Shown: positions 16,315 to 23,760, counted from the first letter of the stretch. The stretch: 44,982 nt of DNA from Rhodoferax sp. (GCF_023701345.1 NZ_JAMPXE010000008.1:1-44982), one strand, 5' to 3'. The notes: a model not told the origin generated them from the sequence alone. Translations and numbers: made by a program.

Positions 16315-16841
16315 GGGCACACTCTATCAAGGCTGGCGGCATCGAGGCAACGCAGCAGGGAGGCACCCAGCTTTGTGTGCGCCGTCAGGCTCACCCGGCG
16401 CGATGCGTCATCATCCACTTCGAGACGGACCACCAGGTCGGCCAGCGGCACGCAGCCGGCGGCCTTTTCGGGCCATTCGGCCAGTTTCAGGCCGGAGCTG
16501 GCAAAGATGTCGCGAAAGCCGGCATCAAGCCATTCGCGCGGGTCGCTGAACCGGTAAAAGTCGAAGTGCCAGACATGGAGGTCAGGCAGTTCATAGGGCT
16601 CCACCACGGCGTAAGTCGGGCTTTTGATGCGTCCCTGCACTCCCAGTGCCCGCAGCAGATGCCGCACCAGCGTGGTCTTGCCCGCGCCCAGATCACCTTG
16701 CAGTTCAATGTAGGCCAGGCGCAGTTCCGGCACTTCCGCCAGCGCGCGGGCAAATTTTTCGGTGGCGGCTTCATCGCGCCACAGCAGGGTTTTTACAATG
16801 GGCAGGTGATCAACACCATGCAGCAACTCAACGGCAGTCAA
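16311..16841 (-). CDS. tsaE: tRNA threonylcarbamoyladenosine biosynthesis ATPase TsaE
   Basis: A protein of about 176 residues that acts with TsaB and TsaD to make t6A at position 37 of ANN-decoding tRNAs. Walker A is LQGDLGAGKTTLVR, followed by KSPTYAVVEPY and HFDFYR, all TsaE hallmarks. The start is uncertain: the frame offers TTG at 16841 or TTG at 16826 and no ATG. Either start overlaps the ATG of the divergent queG gene. It is coupled to amiC by an ATGA overlap; a tsaE-amiC pair is common in proteobacteria. Confidence 0.93.
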   Translation of the reverse strand: MTAVELLHGVDHLPIVKTLLWRDEAATEKFARALAEVPELRLAYIELQGDLGAGKTTLVRHLLRALGVQGRIKSPTYAVVEPYELPDLHVWHFDFYRFSDPREWLDAGFRDIFASSGLKLAEWPEKAAGCVPLADLVVRLEVDDDASRRVSLTAHTKLGASLLRCLDAASLDRVCP

Positions 16842-17903
16842 TGGGTCTCCAGAATTCAGGATTGGGGGCGGGCATTGGGATTTTCACAAATTGGCGTCGC
16901 AGGCGTCGATTTAACGGATGCAGAACCCGGATTATCGGCATGGCTGGCCGCTGGTTTCCATGGTGACATGTTTTACATGGCGTCACATGGCCTCAAGCGC
17001 GCGCGTCCGGCCGAGCTGGTGCCGGGCACTGTGCGCGTGATCACCGCGCGCATGGATTACCTGCCCGCCAGCACACCCGAGGGCTGGCAGGCGCTGGAGT
17101 TCGACCGGCTCAAGCAGCCGACAGAGGCCATTGTCTCGGTCTATGCCCGTGGCCGCGACTACCACAAGGTGATGCGCCAGCGCCTGCAAAAGTTGAGCGA
17201 CCAGATCACCGCTGCGCTGGGGCCGCTGGGCTACCGGGTGTTCACCGATTCGGCCCCGGTGCTGGAGGCCGAGCTGGCCAGTTTGAGCGGCCTGGGATGG
17301 CGCGGCAAACACACCTTGCTGCTGAGTCGCGAGGCGGGCTCGACGTTTTTTCTGGGCGAGATTTTTGTCGACATGGCCTTGCCAGTGACCGAGCCCGTGG
17401 CCAACCACTGCGGCAGTTGCAGCGCCTGCATGGACATCTGTCCGACCCGGGCCATCGTGGCCCCGTACCGGCTCGATGCCCGGCGCTGCATCTCCTACCT
17501 GACGATCGAACACGCCGGGCCGATCCCGCTGGAACTGCGCCCCTTGATGGGCAACCGCATTTACGGTTGCGACGATTGTCAGTTGATTTGTCCCTGGAAC
17601 AAGTTTGCCAAGCGCAGTGCCTTGCCCGACTTTGATGCCCGCGCCGGGTTGGCAGGCAGCCAGCTTATTGAGCTGTTTGGCTGGACCGAAGAGACGTTTT
17701 TGCGTTTCACCGAAGGCAGCCCGATCCGGCGCATTGGCCATGAACGCTGGTTGCGCAACATTGCGGTGGCACTTGGCAATGCGCTGCGTGTTGCTGATGC
17801 GGAGTCAGCCAGGCCTTTGGTGGCCGCGCTTGCGTCGCGTGCCGAGCATCCCAGTGCTTTGGTGCGTGAGCACGTGGCGTGGGCTTTGGATCAGAAAAAG
17901 TAA
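16818..17903 (+). CDS. queG: Epoxyqueuosine reductase QueG
   Basis: A 361-residue cobalamin-dependent iron-sulfur enzyme that reduces epoxyqueuosine to queuosine in the wobble position of GUN tRNAs. Two ferredoxin-like clusters are visible: CGSCSACMDICPT near residues 198-210 and CDDCQLICPWN near 251-261. The C-terminal region with RHEW-like IGHERWLRNIAVALGN is the usual HEAT-like tail. ATG 16818 gives MQQLNGSQWVSRIQDWG and family length; the open frame upstream is antisense to tsaE and rejected. The stop is followed by the unusual stem-loop region. Confidence 0.95.
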   Translation: MQQLNGSQWVSRIQDWGRALGFSQIGVAGVDLTDAEPGLSAWLAAGFHGDMFYMASHGLKRARPAELVPGTVRVITARMDYLPASTPEGWQALEFDRLKQPTEAIVSVYARGRDYHKVMRQRLQKLSDQITAALGPLGYRVFTDSAPVLEAELASLSGLGWRGKHTLLLSREAGSTFFLGEIFVDMALPVTEPVANHCGSCSACMDICPTRAIVAPYRLDARRCISYLTIEHAGPIPLELRPLMGNRIYGCDDCQLICPWNKFAKRSALPDFDARAGLAGSQLIELFGWTEETFLRFTEGSPIRRIGHERWLRNIAVALGNALRVADAESARPLVAALASRAEHPSALVREHVAWALDQKK

Positions 17904-17922
17904 CTGCAGGTTCGCCTTACCC

Positions 17923-17998
17923 ACGCAGCGGCTGGCTTTGGCGGCTTCCTCATACTGGGGTACCAGAAATCGTCAGCCCCCAAAGCCAGCCACTGCAC
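17923..17998 (-). repeat. Stem-loop element A (conserved apical loop, minus-strand sense)
   Basis: Bases 17923-17946 pair with 17975-17998 over 24 positions with one mismatch; the core is GGCTGGCTTTGG against CCAAAGCCAGCC. The 28-nt loop holds a 25-nt sequence (17948-17972) that recurs, inverted and exact, in element B. Three imperfect positions become G-U pairs only on the minus strand, so that strand is taken as sense. It starts about 20 bases after the queG stop and could also act in ending queG transcription. Confidence 0.75.
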
Positions 17999-18097
17999 TA
18001 GCGCGCGTGAAGTGACTATGAAAGGTTTACTGTGGTCACGCCCAAACCTCAAAAAGAAACGGTATTTGTCTGTAAAAAGCCTCCGCAAATCACCACA

Positions 18098-18177
18098 TCG
18101 CGTGGTAACCGGCAGGGGTGGTCACCGATTTCTGGTACCCCAGTATGAGGTGGCCGCCCCTGCCGGTTGCCGCGCGA
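18098..18177 (+). repeat. Stem-loop element B (conserved apical loop, plus-strand sense)
   Basis: Bases 18098-18125 pair with 18150-18177: 28 consecutive pairs, four of them G-U on the plus strand and no mismatch. The stem sequence (core ACCGGCAGGGG) is unrelated to that of element A. The apical region 18126-18150 is identical to element A's loop and contains its own small hairpin CTGG-TACC-CCAG (18132-18143). GCAAATCACC occurs just outside each end of the stem, at 18085 and 18179. Confidence 0.75.
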
Positions 18178-18237
18178 AGCAAATCACCGCAGTTCGATCT
18201 CGGCAAGATGAGGTCACCGCGCGAAGCAAATCACCGC
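18170..18237. repeat. 21-bp direct repeat, period 47
   Basis: An identical 21-base sequence containing GCGAAGCAAATCACCGC is found at 18170-18190 and 18217-18237. The second copy is preceded by GATGAGGTCACC, which resembles the end of element B's loop (TATGAGGTGGCC), so it may be a truncated copy of the element's 3' half. Confidence 0.7.
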
Positions 18238-18269
18238 CGTTGGAATGCGGCAAAAAGAAGACGCGTTAA

Positions 18270-19184
18270 TTAAATCAACGCCCTCAAAACCCCCAGCGCT
18301 AAAGGCAAACTCAGCATGCCAAGCACGGTGGACACGGTCACCAAGGCCGCCACATAGGCGCCGTCATACCCCATGCGTGCCGCCAAAACATAACAGCTTG
18401 ACGCCGTGGGCAGGGCCGAGAACATCAGCAAAATGGTGGCCTGCACCGGGTTGAGCTGAAACACCAGGCACACCGCCAAGGCCAACAGCGGCATCAGCAA
18501 ATGGCGGATCAACAACACCGCCAGCCCCAGCAATTTGGCATGGTTCAGGGCGCTCAGTTGCATACCGGCACCCGCGGCCATCAAGCCGAGCGCCAGCGAC
18601 GCTCCGCCAATGCGGGTCACGGTGGGTTCGGCCCAGCCCGGAATGGACAAACCGGCCAGGTTGGCCGCCAGGCCGCTGGCGGTGCCGATGATCAGCGGGT
18701 TGCGCACCAATTCGCCCAGAAAACCGCGTTTGGCGTGGCGCGCCATCGGCCACACCGCGCCGATATTCATCAGCGGCACACTGACGCCAATGACCAGCGC
18801 AATCGCCAGCAGGCCCGGGGGGCCGGCCAGCCGCTCGGCCAGCGCCAGGCCGATGAAAGAGTTGAACCGGAAGGCAATTTGTGCACTGGCGGCGTGCTGG
18901 CGTGCAGCCACATGACCTTTGAGTCCCGGCCAGTAAGGCACCGAGTAGGCCATGGCAATACCGCCCAGTCCCAGAGCCCAGCCGGCCCCCACCAGGTTGC
19001 TGGCCGCACTGATGTCGAGCGGGCTTTTCAGGATGGAATGAAACAGCAGCACCGGGAAGAACAAAAAATACACCAGTTGTTCCACTTGCGTCCACACGGC
19101 ACGGTTCAAAGGCGTGAAGCGGCAGATCAGGTAGCCGATCAGAATCAGCGAGAAATCAGGAAAGAGGAGTTGGGCGTAGTTCAC
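18270..19184 (-). CDS. AEC family transporter (auxin efflux carrier/malonate type)
   Basis: A 304-residue inner-membrane protein with about ten hydrophobic helices, of the AEC family, which includes bacterial malonate and other small-acid carriers. The repeat structure shows in LVYFLFFPVLLFHSIL near residue 40 and RNPLIIGTASGLAANLAGL near 165, and a C-terminal FSALPTASSCYVLAARMG, a typical AEC motif. GTG 19184 gives the family N-terminus (NYAQLLFPDFSLILIGY); an upstream ATG at 19229 would add 15 odd residues. Neither start has a strong ribosome binding site. The substrate is unknown. It is divergent from xerD. Confidence 0.85.
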   Translation of the reverse strand: MNYAQLLFPDFSLILIGYLICRFTPLNRAVWTQVEQLVYFLFFPVLLFHSILKSPLDISAASNLVGAGWALGLGGIAMAYSVPYWPGLKGHVAARQHAASAQIAFRFNSFIGLALAERLAGPPGLLAIALVIGVSVPLMNIGAVWPMARHAKRGFLGELVRNPLIIGTASGLAANLAGLSIPGWAEPTVTRIGGASLALGLMAAGAGMQLSALNHAKLLGLAVLLIRHLLMPLLALAVCLVFQLNPVQATILLMFSALPTASSCYVLAARMGYDGAYVAALVTVSTVLGMLSLPLALGVLRALI

Positions 19185-19283
19185 GCCCTGAGAATAGCAG
19201 GCCCACCGCGTCAAAATCGTCGATAACACCCACAGCGGTCAGCTCGGCATAAGATCAGCGCTCTTCTGTTTGCACCCCAAGCC

Positions 19284-20231
19284 ATGCCCCAGTCTCAGCC
19301 CACTGCCAATTCGGAGGTTTCGGTCGCCAAAAAAGCGCCCGACCCGGTGATCGACACCTTCATCGATGCCCTGTGGCTCGAAGAAGGCTTGTCCAGCAAC
19401 ACGCTCGCAGCTTACCGGCGTGACCTCACGCTGTTTGGCACCTGGCTGGCCGGGCAGGGGAGTTGTTTGCTGGATGGCACCGAGTTGCTGCTCAACAGTT
19501 ACTTTGCCGACCAGCATGCCAGCACTAAAGCCACCACCGCCAACCGTCGCCTGACGGTGTTCAAGCGCTTTTACCGCTGGGCCTTGCGCGAACGACTGCT
19601 GGGCGCCGATCCCACGTTGAAGCTGCAGGCCGCCAAGCAGCCGTTGCGCATGCCCAAAACCTTGACCGAGTCGCAGGTGGAGGCCTTGTTGAACGCGCCG
19701 GATACAGCCGAAGCTTTGGGCATGCGTGACCGCACCATGCTGGAACTGATGTACGCCAGCGGCCTGCGGGTCAGTGAATTGGTGGGCCTGAAGGTGTTCA
19801 ATGTGAGCCTGAACGACAACGTGCTGCGGGTGTTTGGCAAGGGCAACAAGGAACGTCTGGTGCCGTTTGGCGAGGTGGCCAGCCTATGGCTGAAACGCTA
19901 CCTGGCCCAGCCTCGGGGCGAGCTGTTGGCGGGTCATGCCAGCGAGGCTTTGTTTGTGACCCAGCGCGGCAGCACGCCGGGCACCGCCATGAGCCGGGTC
20001 ATGTTCTGGATGATTGTCAAAAAATACGCGCTGCTGGCCGGCATTACCGCACCGCTGTCACCGCACACGCTGCGCCATGCCTTTGCCACCCATTTGCTCA
20101 ACCATGGCGCTGACCTGCGGGCGGTGCAGTTGCTGCTCGGTCATGTTGACATTTCAACCACCACCATTTACACCCATGTGGCCCGGGAACGCCTGAAAAC
20201 CCTGCATGCCCAGCACCATCCGCGCGGTTGA
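19284..20231 (+). CDS. xerD: Tyrosine recombinase XerD
   Basis: A 315-residue site-specific tyrosine recombinase that, with XerC, resolves chromosome dimers at dif. The N-terminal SAM-like domain includes LSSNTLAAYRRDL. The catalytic set is complete: Arg in ASGLRVSEL, Lys in GKGNKERLVP, HTLRHAFATH, LGHVDISTTTIYTHV with His and the nucleophilic Tyr. It is about 17 residues longer than the Escherichia coli protein because of an N-terminal tail. XerD is preferred to XerC on overall similarity. No phage or integron context surrounds it, so the housekeeping role is likely. Confidence 0.92.
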   Translation: MPQSQPTANSEVSVAKKAPDPVIDTFIDALWLEEGLSSNTLAAYRRDLTLFGTWLAGQGSCLLDGTELLLNSYFADQHASTKATTANRRLTVFKRFYRWALRERLLGADPTLKLQAAKQPLRMPKTLTESQVEALLNAPDTAEALGMRDRTMLELMYASGLRVSELVGLKVFNVSLNDNVLRVFGKGNKERLVPFGEVASLWLKRYLAQPRGELLAGHASEALFVTQRGSTPGTAMSRVMFWMIVKKYALLAGITAPLSPHTLRHAFATHLLNHGADLRAVQLLLGHVDISTTTIYTHVARERLKTLHAQHHPRG

Positions 20232-20245
20232 ATGCGCGTCTGGAC

Positions 20246-21091
20246 TCACGCGGTGGTGACACTGGTTGGCACCTGCAGGGCCGAGAGTTCGGCTTCGGTA
20301 AAGCCGGCGGCACGGCGTGCCGTCAGGTTGAACGGGCCTTTGAGTTGCGGTGCCTGGTAGCGCTGTGCCAGCGCCGCATAGGTGCTGACCGGGTCGAGTT
20401 GGCGCGCATCGCAGAGGTAACGGTACCAGCGGTTGCCGATGGCCACATGGCCGATCTCGTCACGCAAAATCACGTCCAGAATTTTGGCCGCCGCCAGATC
20501 GCCCACCGACACCAGCCGGTTGCGCACTGCCGGCGTGGCGTCCAGGCCGCGCGCTTCGAGCGTGCGCGGCACCAGCGCCAGTCGGGCCAGTACATCACTT
20601 TTGGTGCGCTCGGCCATGTCCCACAAGCCGTCATGGGCGGGAAAGTCGCCATAGGCAAAGCCCATCTGGATCAGGTGAGCGTTCAGCAATTCAAAATGCA
20701 GGGCTTCCTCCTGCGCCACCCGCCACCAGTCCCGGTAAAAGTCGGTGGGCATGCCGGCAAAGCGCCACACCATGTCGAGCGCCAGGTTGATGGCATTGGC
20801 TTCGATATGGGTCAGGGCGTGGATCAGCCCGGCGCGGCCTTCCAGGGTGCCCACGGCGCGGGTTTTGAGTTGCGCGGGCTGCACCAGCAGCGGGCGCTCG
20901 GGTCGTCCGGGTAGCCGGGCTGGTCCTGTGAAGATTTCAGCGGGCTTCAGCGTGCACCGGGCGGCATCGAGCCCGCGCACCTGGGCCGCTTTGTCTTGGG
21001 GCGCGTTGATTTGCAGCAGTCGCAGGCACTCAGCGCGCAAGTCGTTCGAAGGGGGCACGCTGGTGGGGGAGTTTGGGTCAATCGGGTTCAT
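20246..21091 (-). CDS. DUF455 family ferritin-like protein
   Basis: A 281-residue protein of the DUF455 (COG2833) family. It has a ferritin-like four-helix core with paired metal-ligand motifs: HALTHIEANAINLALDMVWR near residue 90, WRVAQEEALHFELLNAHL near 124, and LDVILRDEIGHVAIGNRWY near 205. These Glu and His residues fit a diiron site, and the fold is related to the tRNA hydroxylase MiaE. The biochemical role of the family is not settled. It converges on xerD and is divergent from the carbonic-anhydrase-like gene, 51 bases away. Confidence 0.85.
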   Translation of the reverse strand: MNPIDPNSPTSVPPSNDLRAECLRLLQINAPQDKAAQVRGLDAARCTLKPAEIFTGPARLPGRPERPLLVQPAQLKTRAVGTLEGRAGLIHALTHIEANAINLALDMVWRFAGMPTDFYRDWWRVAQEEALHFELLNAHLIQMGFAYGDFPAHDGLWDMAERTKSDVLARLALVPRTLEARGLDATPAVRNRLVSVGDLAAAKILDVILRDEIGHVAIGNRWYRYLCDARQLDPVSTYAALAQRYQAPQLKGPFNLTARRAAGFTEAELSALQVPTSVTTA

Positions 21092-21142
21092 GTGGCGCTG
21101 GGTTTCCCTACAATTCTAGGTAAATGAATCCGAAAGAACGCA

Positions 21143-21667
21143 ATGGCAATTTATGAGCTTGAGGGTGTGTCACCGCAAATTGCTGAATCCGCCTGGGTGG
21201 CTGACAGCGCCGAGGTGATGGGCGATGTGGTGCTGGGCGAGGAGTCCAGCATCTGGTTTGGCGTGGTGGTACGGGGTGACACCGACAGCATTCGGGTGGG
21301 TGCGCGCACCAACATCCAGGACCTGAGTGTGCTGCACGCCGATGTCGGCATGCCGCTCACCATTGGCGCCGGGGTGACGGTGGGTCACAAGGCCATGCTG
21401 CACGGTTGCACCATCGGCGATGACAGCCTGATCGGGATTGGCGCGGTGGTGCTCAATGGTGCCAAAATTGGCAAGGGTTGCCTGGTCGGTGCCGGTGCGT
21501 TGGTGACCGAAGACAAGGAGTTTCCCGATGGTTCCATGGTCATTGGCAGTCCGGCACGGGTGGTGCGCCAACTCACCCCGGAGCAGTTGCAGGGTTTGCG
21601 TTCAAGCGCGCAACATTATGTGGACAATGCCAGGCGCTTCAAAACCAGTTTGCACAAGATCGCCTGA
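21143..21667 (+). CDS. Gamma-carbonic anhydrase family protein (YrdA-like)
   Basis: A 174-residue left-handed beta-helix protein built of hexapeptide repeats (for example IGAGVTVGHKAMLHGCTIG). The spaced histidines in VLHADVG and GHKAMLHG match the three zinc ligands of gamma-class carbonic anhydrases at the trimer interface. Members include YrdA, CaiE and PaaY, and activity varies. The short C-terminal helix (LRSSAQHYVDNARRFK) is usual. No pathway context is given by the neighbours. Its stop is followed by two REP-like hairpins. Confidence 0.9.
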   Translation: MAIYELEGVSPQIAESAWVADSAEVMGDVVLGEESSIWFGVVVRGDTDSIRVGARTNIQDLSVLHADVGMPLTIGAGVTVGHKAMLHGCTIGDDSLIGIGAVVLNGAKIGKGCLVGAGALVTEDKEFPDGSMVIGSPARVVRQLTPEQLQGLRSSAQHYVDNARRFKTSLHKIA

Positions 21668-21682
21668 TGGCCCGCTCTTGCC

Positions 21683-21790
21683 TAATCAGTTGGGGTCAGA
21701 GCACGTCGCTACGCGAGTGGTCTGACCCGCAAGCTTTTCTAATTAGTTGGGGTCAGAGCACGCCGCTATGTGAGTGGTCTGATCCGCAAG
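21683..21790. repeat. Tandem pair of REP-like hairpins
   Basis: Two 51-bp copies (21683-21733 and 21740-21790, period 57) differ at only a few positions, all C/T transitions. Each forms a hairpin of the form GGGTCAGAGCAC ... GTGGTCTGACCC: 21693-21704 with 21717-21728, and 21750-21761 with 21774-21785, with one internal G-G mismatch. An inner TCGC/GCGA stem extends copy 1. A flanking TTGGGGTCAGA motif is a common look of REP sequences mobilised by RAYT-type transposases in betaproteobacteria. No transposase gene is present in the window. Confidence 0.75.
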
Positions 21791-21817
21791 ATTATTTAAA
21801 TAAATTAGGAACGACGT

Positions 21818-22801
21818 TTGTCTGAAATTCACAAATTTATCTTCGAGGGCCTGCCGGTGCGCGGTGCCGTGGTGCGCCTGACCGATGCCTGGACCGAAAT
21901 TCTGCGCCGGCGTGCCAGCAATACCACGCATGGTGCCTACCCGCCGCCGGTGCAGGCCCTGCTCGGTGAGATGACGGCGGCTGCCGTGCTGATGCAATCC
22001 AATATCAAATTCAACGGTTCGCTGATCGTGCAGGTGTTTGGCGACGGCCCGGTCAAGCTGGCGGTGGTGGAGGTGCAAAGCGATTTTTCCCTGCGCGCGA
22101 CCGCTACCGTGAACGGCGAAGTCAGCCCGGATGCCTCGCTGAGCCAGATGGTCAATGCGGGCAATGAGGGCCGCTGCGCGATCACACTTGACCCCAAAGA
22201 CCGTCAGCCTGGTCAGCAACCCTACCAGGGGGTGGTGCCGCTGTTTGGCGACAAACGTGAAAAGCTGGAAAAATTCAGTGATGTGTTGCAGCACTACATG
22301 CTGCAAAGTGAACAGTTGGACACCACGCTGGTGCTGGCTGCCGACGACAAGGTGGCCGCCGGTCTGTTGATTCAGCGTTTGCCCATGGCAGGCTCGGGGA
22401 ATCTGGCCGGCACCGTCAGCCAGGCCGATGAAGACCAGATTGGCCTCAACGAACATTACAATCGCATCGCCCTGCTGGCAGCCAGCCTGAAGCGCGAAGA
22501 GTTGTTGACGCTGGATGTTGACACCATCCTGCATCGTCTGTTCTGGGAGGAGCAATTGCTGCGCTTTGAACCCTTGCAAGGCGAGACCGGCCCCCGTTTT
22601 GCCTGCTCCTGCAGTCGTGAACGCGTCACCAAAATGATGCAGGACCTGGGGCAGGCTGAGGCTGACAGCCTTTTGCAGGAGCGTGATGTGATCGAAGTGG
22701 GCTGTGATTTTTGTGGTTTGCAGTACCGTTTTGACGCGGTCGATGCGGCCCAGATTTTCAAGGCACCTCATCTTCAGGTGCCGCCGTCAACGCTACAGTA
22801 A
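21818..22801 (+). CDS. hslO: Redox-regulated chaperonin Hsp33
   Basis: A 327-residue cytoplasmic chaperone that is switched on by oxidation. The C-terminal zinc/redox centre is visible as CSCSRERV near residue 265 and CDFCGLQYRF near 303, the CxC and CxxC pair. The N-terminal core starts with HKFIFEGLPVRGAVVRL, typical of Hsp33. The start is TTG at 21818 with AGGA about 8 bases upstream; no ATG is available near. The promoter must lie in or after the REP-like hairpins just upstream, where an AT-rich stretch (21790-21806) is found. Confidence 0.93.
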   Translation: MSEIHKFIFEGLPVRGAVVRLTDAWTEILRRRASNTTHGAYPPPVQALLGEMTAAAVLMQSNIKFNGSLIVQVFGDGPVKLAVVEVQSDFSLRATATVNGEVSPDASLSQMVNAGNEGRCAITLDPKDRQPGQQPYQGVVPLFGDKREKLEKFSDVLQHYMLQSEQLDTTLVLAADDKVAAGLLIQRLPMAGSGNLAGTVSQADEDQIGLNEHYNRIALLAASLKREELLTLDVDTILHRLFWEEQLLRFEPLQGETGPRFACSCSRERVTKMMQDLGQAEADSLLQERDVIEVGCDFCGLQYRFDAVDAAQIFKAPHLQVPPSTLQ

Positions 22802-22848
22802 ACGGGTCTGGCGGGCCTGCGCAGCAGAAGTCAACACGGGCACGGTGT

Positions 22849-22854
22849 TATACT
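22849..22854 (+). promoter_or_regulatory. Predicted extended -10 promoter of the rpsB operon
   Basis: TGTTATACT at 22846-22854 fits an extended -10 element (TGn followed by TATACT). No convincing -35 is seen at 16-18 bases upstream, which extended -10 promoters can tolerate. The transcript would have a leader of about 125 bases before rpsB. Confidence 0.5.
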
Positions 22855-22913
22855 CGTTTGGCTTTGCGGCTGGGCTTGTTCAATGAACGTCTGCTGCAGA
22901 GTTAATCCGCAAA

Positions 22914-22958
22914 CCAGTTTCATCAAGGTGTTGCCAGTCCCCTGGCAAAACGAACTGG
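22914..22958 (+). promoter_or_regulatory. Structured rpsB leader, candidate S2 autoregulatory site
   Basis: CCAGTT (22914-22919) pairs with AACTGG (22953-22958), and inside it TTGCCAG (22931-22937) pairs with CTGGCAA (22942-22948) around a 4-nt TCCC loop. The result is a two-level stem with an asymmetric bulge, 18 bases before the ribosome binding site. In enterobacteria S2 represses its own rpsB-tsf mRNA through the leader; a comparable role here is inference. Confidence 0.4.
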
Positions 22959-22987
22959 ATTTCAGACCTAACCTTTGGAGTATTTTT

Positions 22988-23740
22988 ATGGCAGTTACTA
23001 TGCGCGAAATGCTGGAAGCCGGTGTCCACTTTGGTCACCAAACCCGCTTCTGGAACCCCAAGATGGCCCCCTTCATTTTTGGCCATCGCAACAAAATCCA
23101 CATCATCAACCTGGAAAAATCGCTGCCGATGTTCCAGGAAGCCGCCAAGTTTGCCCGTCAGATTTCGGCCAAGCGCGGTACCGTCCTGATGGTCGGCACC
23201 AAGCGTCAGGCGCGTGAAACCGTGGCCACTGAAGCGCAGCGCGCCGGTGTCCCCTACGTTGATTCGCGTTGGTTGGGTGGCATGTTGACCAACTTCAAGA
23301 CGGTCAAAACCTCGATCAAACGTCTGAAGGACATGAAGATCCAGCAGGAAGCCGGCCTTGACAGCATGAGCAAAAAAGAGCAGCTGATGTTTGCCCGTGA
23401 GCTCGAGAAACTGGAAAAAGACATTGGCGGTATCCAGGACATGACCACCTTGCCTGATGCCATTTTTGTGATCGACGTGGGATACCACAAGATTGCCATC
23501 GCCGAAGCCCGCAAGCTGGGTATTCCGCTGATTGCCGTGGTGGACACCAACCATTCGCCAGAAGGCATCGACTACGTGATCCCCGGCAACGATGACTCTT
23601 CCAAGGCTGTGACGCTGTATGCCCGTGGCATTGCCGACGCCATCCTGGAAGGTCGCGCCAATGCGATGGACGATGTGGTCAAGGCAGTTGCTGAAGACAG
23701 CGCCGACGAGTTCGTTGAGGTCAATGAGGCTGCTGCCTGA
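22988..23740 (+). CDS. rpsB: 30S ribosomal protein S2
   Basis: A 250-residue ribosomal protein S2, starting [25 protein letters not shown] as in other proteobacteria. The conserved [19 protein letters not shown]-type region, [16 protein letters not shown], and [18 protein letters not shown] are clear. ATG 22988 is preceded by TTTGGAG; the frame is open further upstream but that part is leader RNA. It is the first gene of the rpsB-tsf-pyrH-frr series and is separated from tsf by an intrinsic terminator. Confidence 0.98.
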   Translation: MAVTMREMLEAGVHFGHQTRFWNPKMAPFIFGHRNKIHIINLEKSLPMFQEAAKFARQISAKRGTVLMVGTKRQARETVATEAQRAGVPYVDSRWLGGMLTNFKTVKTSIKRLKDMKIQQEAGLDSMSKKEQLMFARELEKLEKDIGGIQDMTTLPDAIFVIDVGYHKIAIAEARKLGIPLIAVVDTNHSPEGIDYVIPGNDDSSKAVTLYARGIADAILEGRANAMDDVVKAVAEDSADEFVEVNEAAA

Positions 23741-23760
23741 TTCTTTGGCGGCCCCAATCC

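Larger units (their letters stand above)
17904..18269. other. Convergent intergenic region, 366 bp, rich in structured repeats
   Basis: This is the only gap above 300 bases. It lies between queG and the convergent AEC permease gene. I see no credible coding frame in it. It contains two long stem-loop elements in opposite orientation, a 21-bp direct repeat and three copies of GCAAATCACC. Details are given in the repeat entries. Confidence 0.8.

Noticed and set aside
16209-16817. Long N-terminal extension of QueG
   Set aside because: It runs antisense to tsaE and amiC; QueG similarity begins only after ATG 16818.
17923-18237. Integron attC sites or a CRISPR array in the queG/AEC gap
   Set aside because: The RYYYAAC and GTTRRRY core sites of attC are not found at the ends, no integrase-integron context exists, and the repeats are not regularly spaced with unique spacers.
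17904-18269. Small protein-coding genes in the 366-bp gap
   Set aside because: Frames such as 18012-18269 run through the stems and repeats, have no ribosome binding site and no protein-like composition.
19284-20231. xerD as a phage or integron integrase
   Set aside because: There is no attachment site, phage gene or cassette around it, and the protein resembles the housekeeping XerD throughout.
22883-22987. N-terminal extension of ribosomal protein S2
   Set aside because: S2 starts at the ATG with a good ribosome binding site, and the upstream part is better explained as structured leader RNA.
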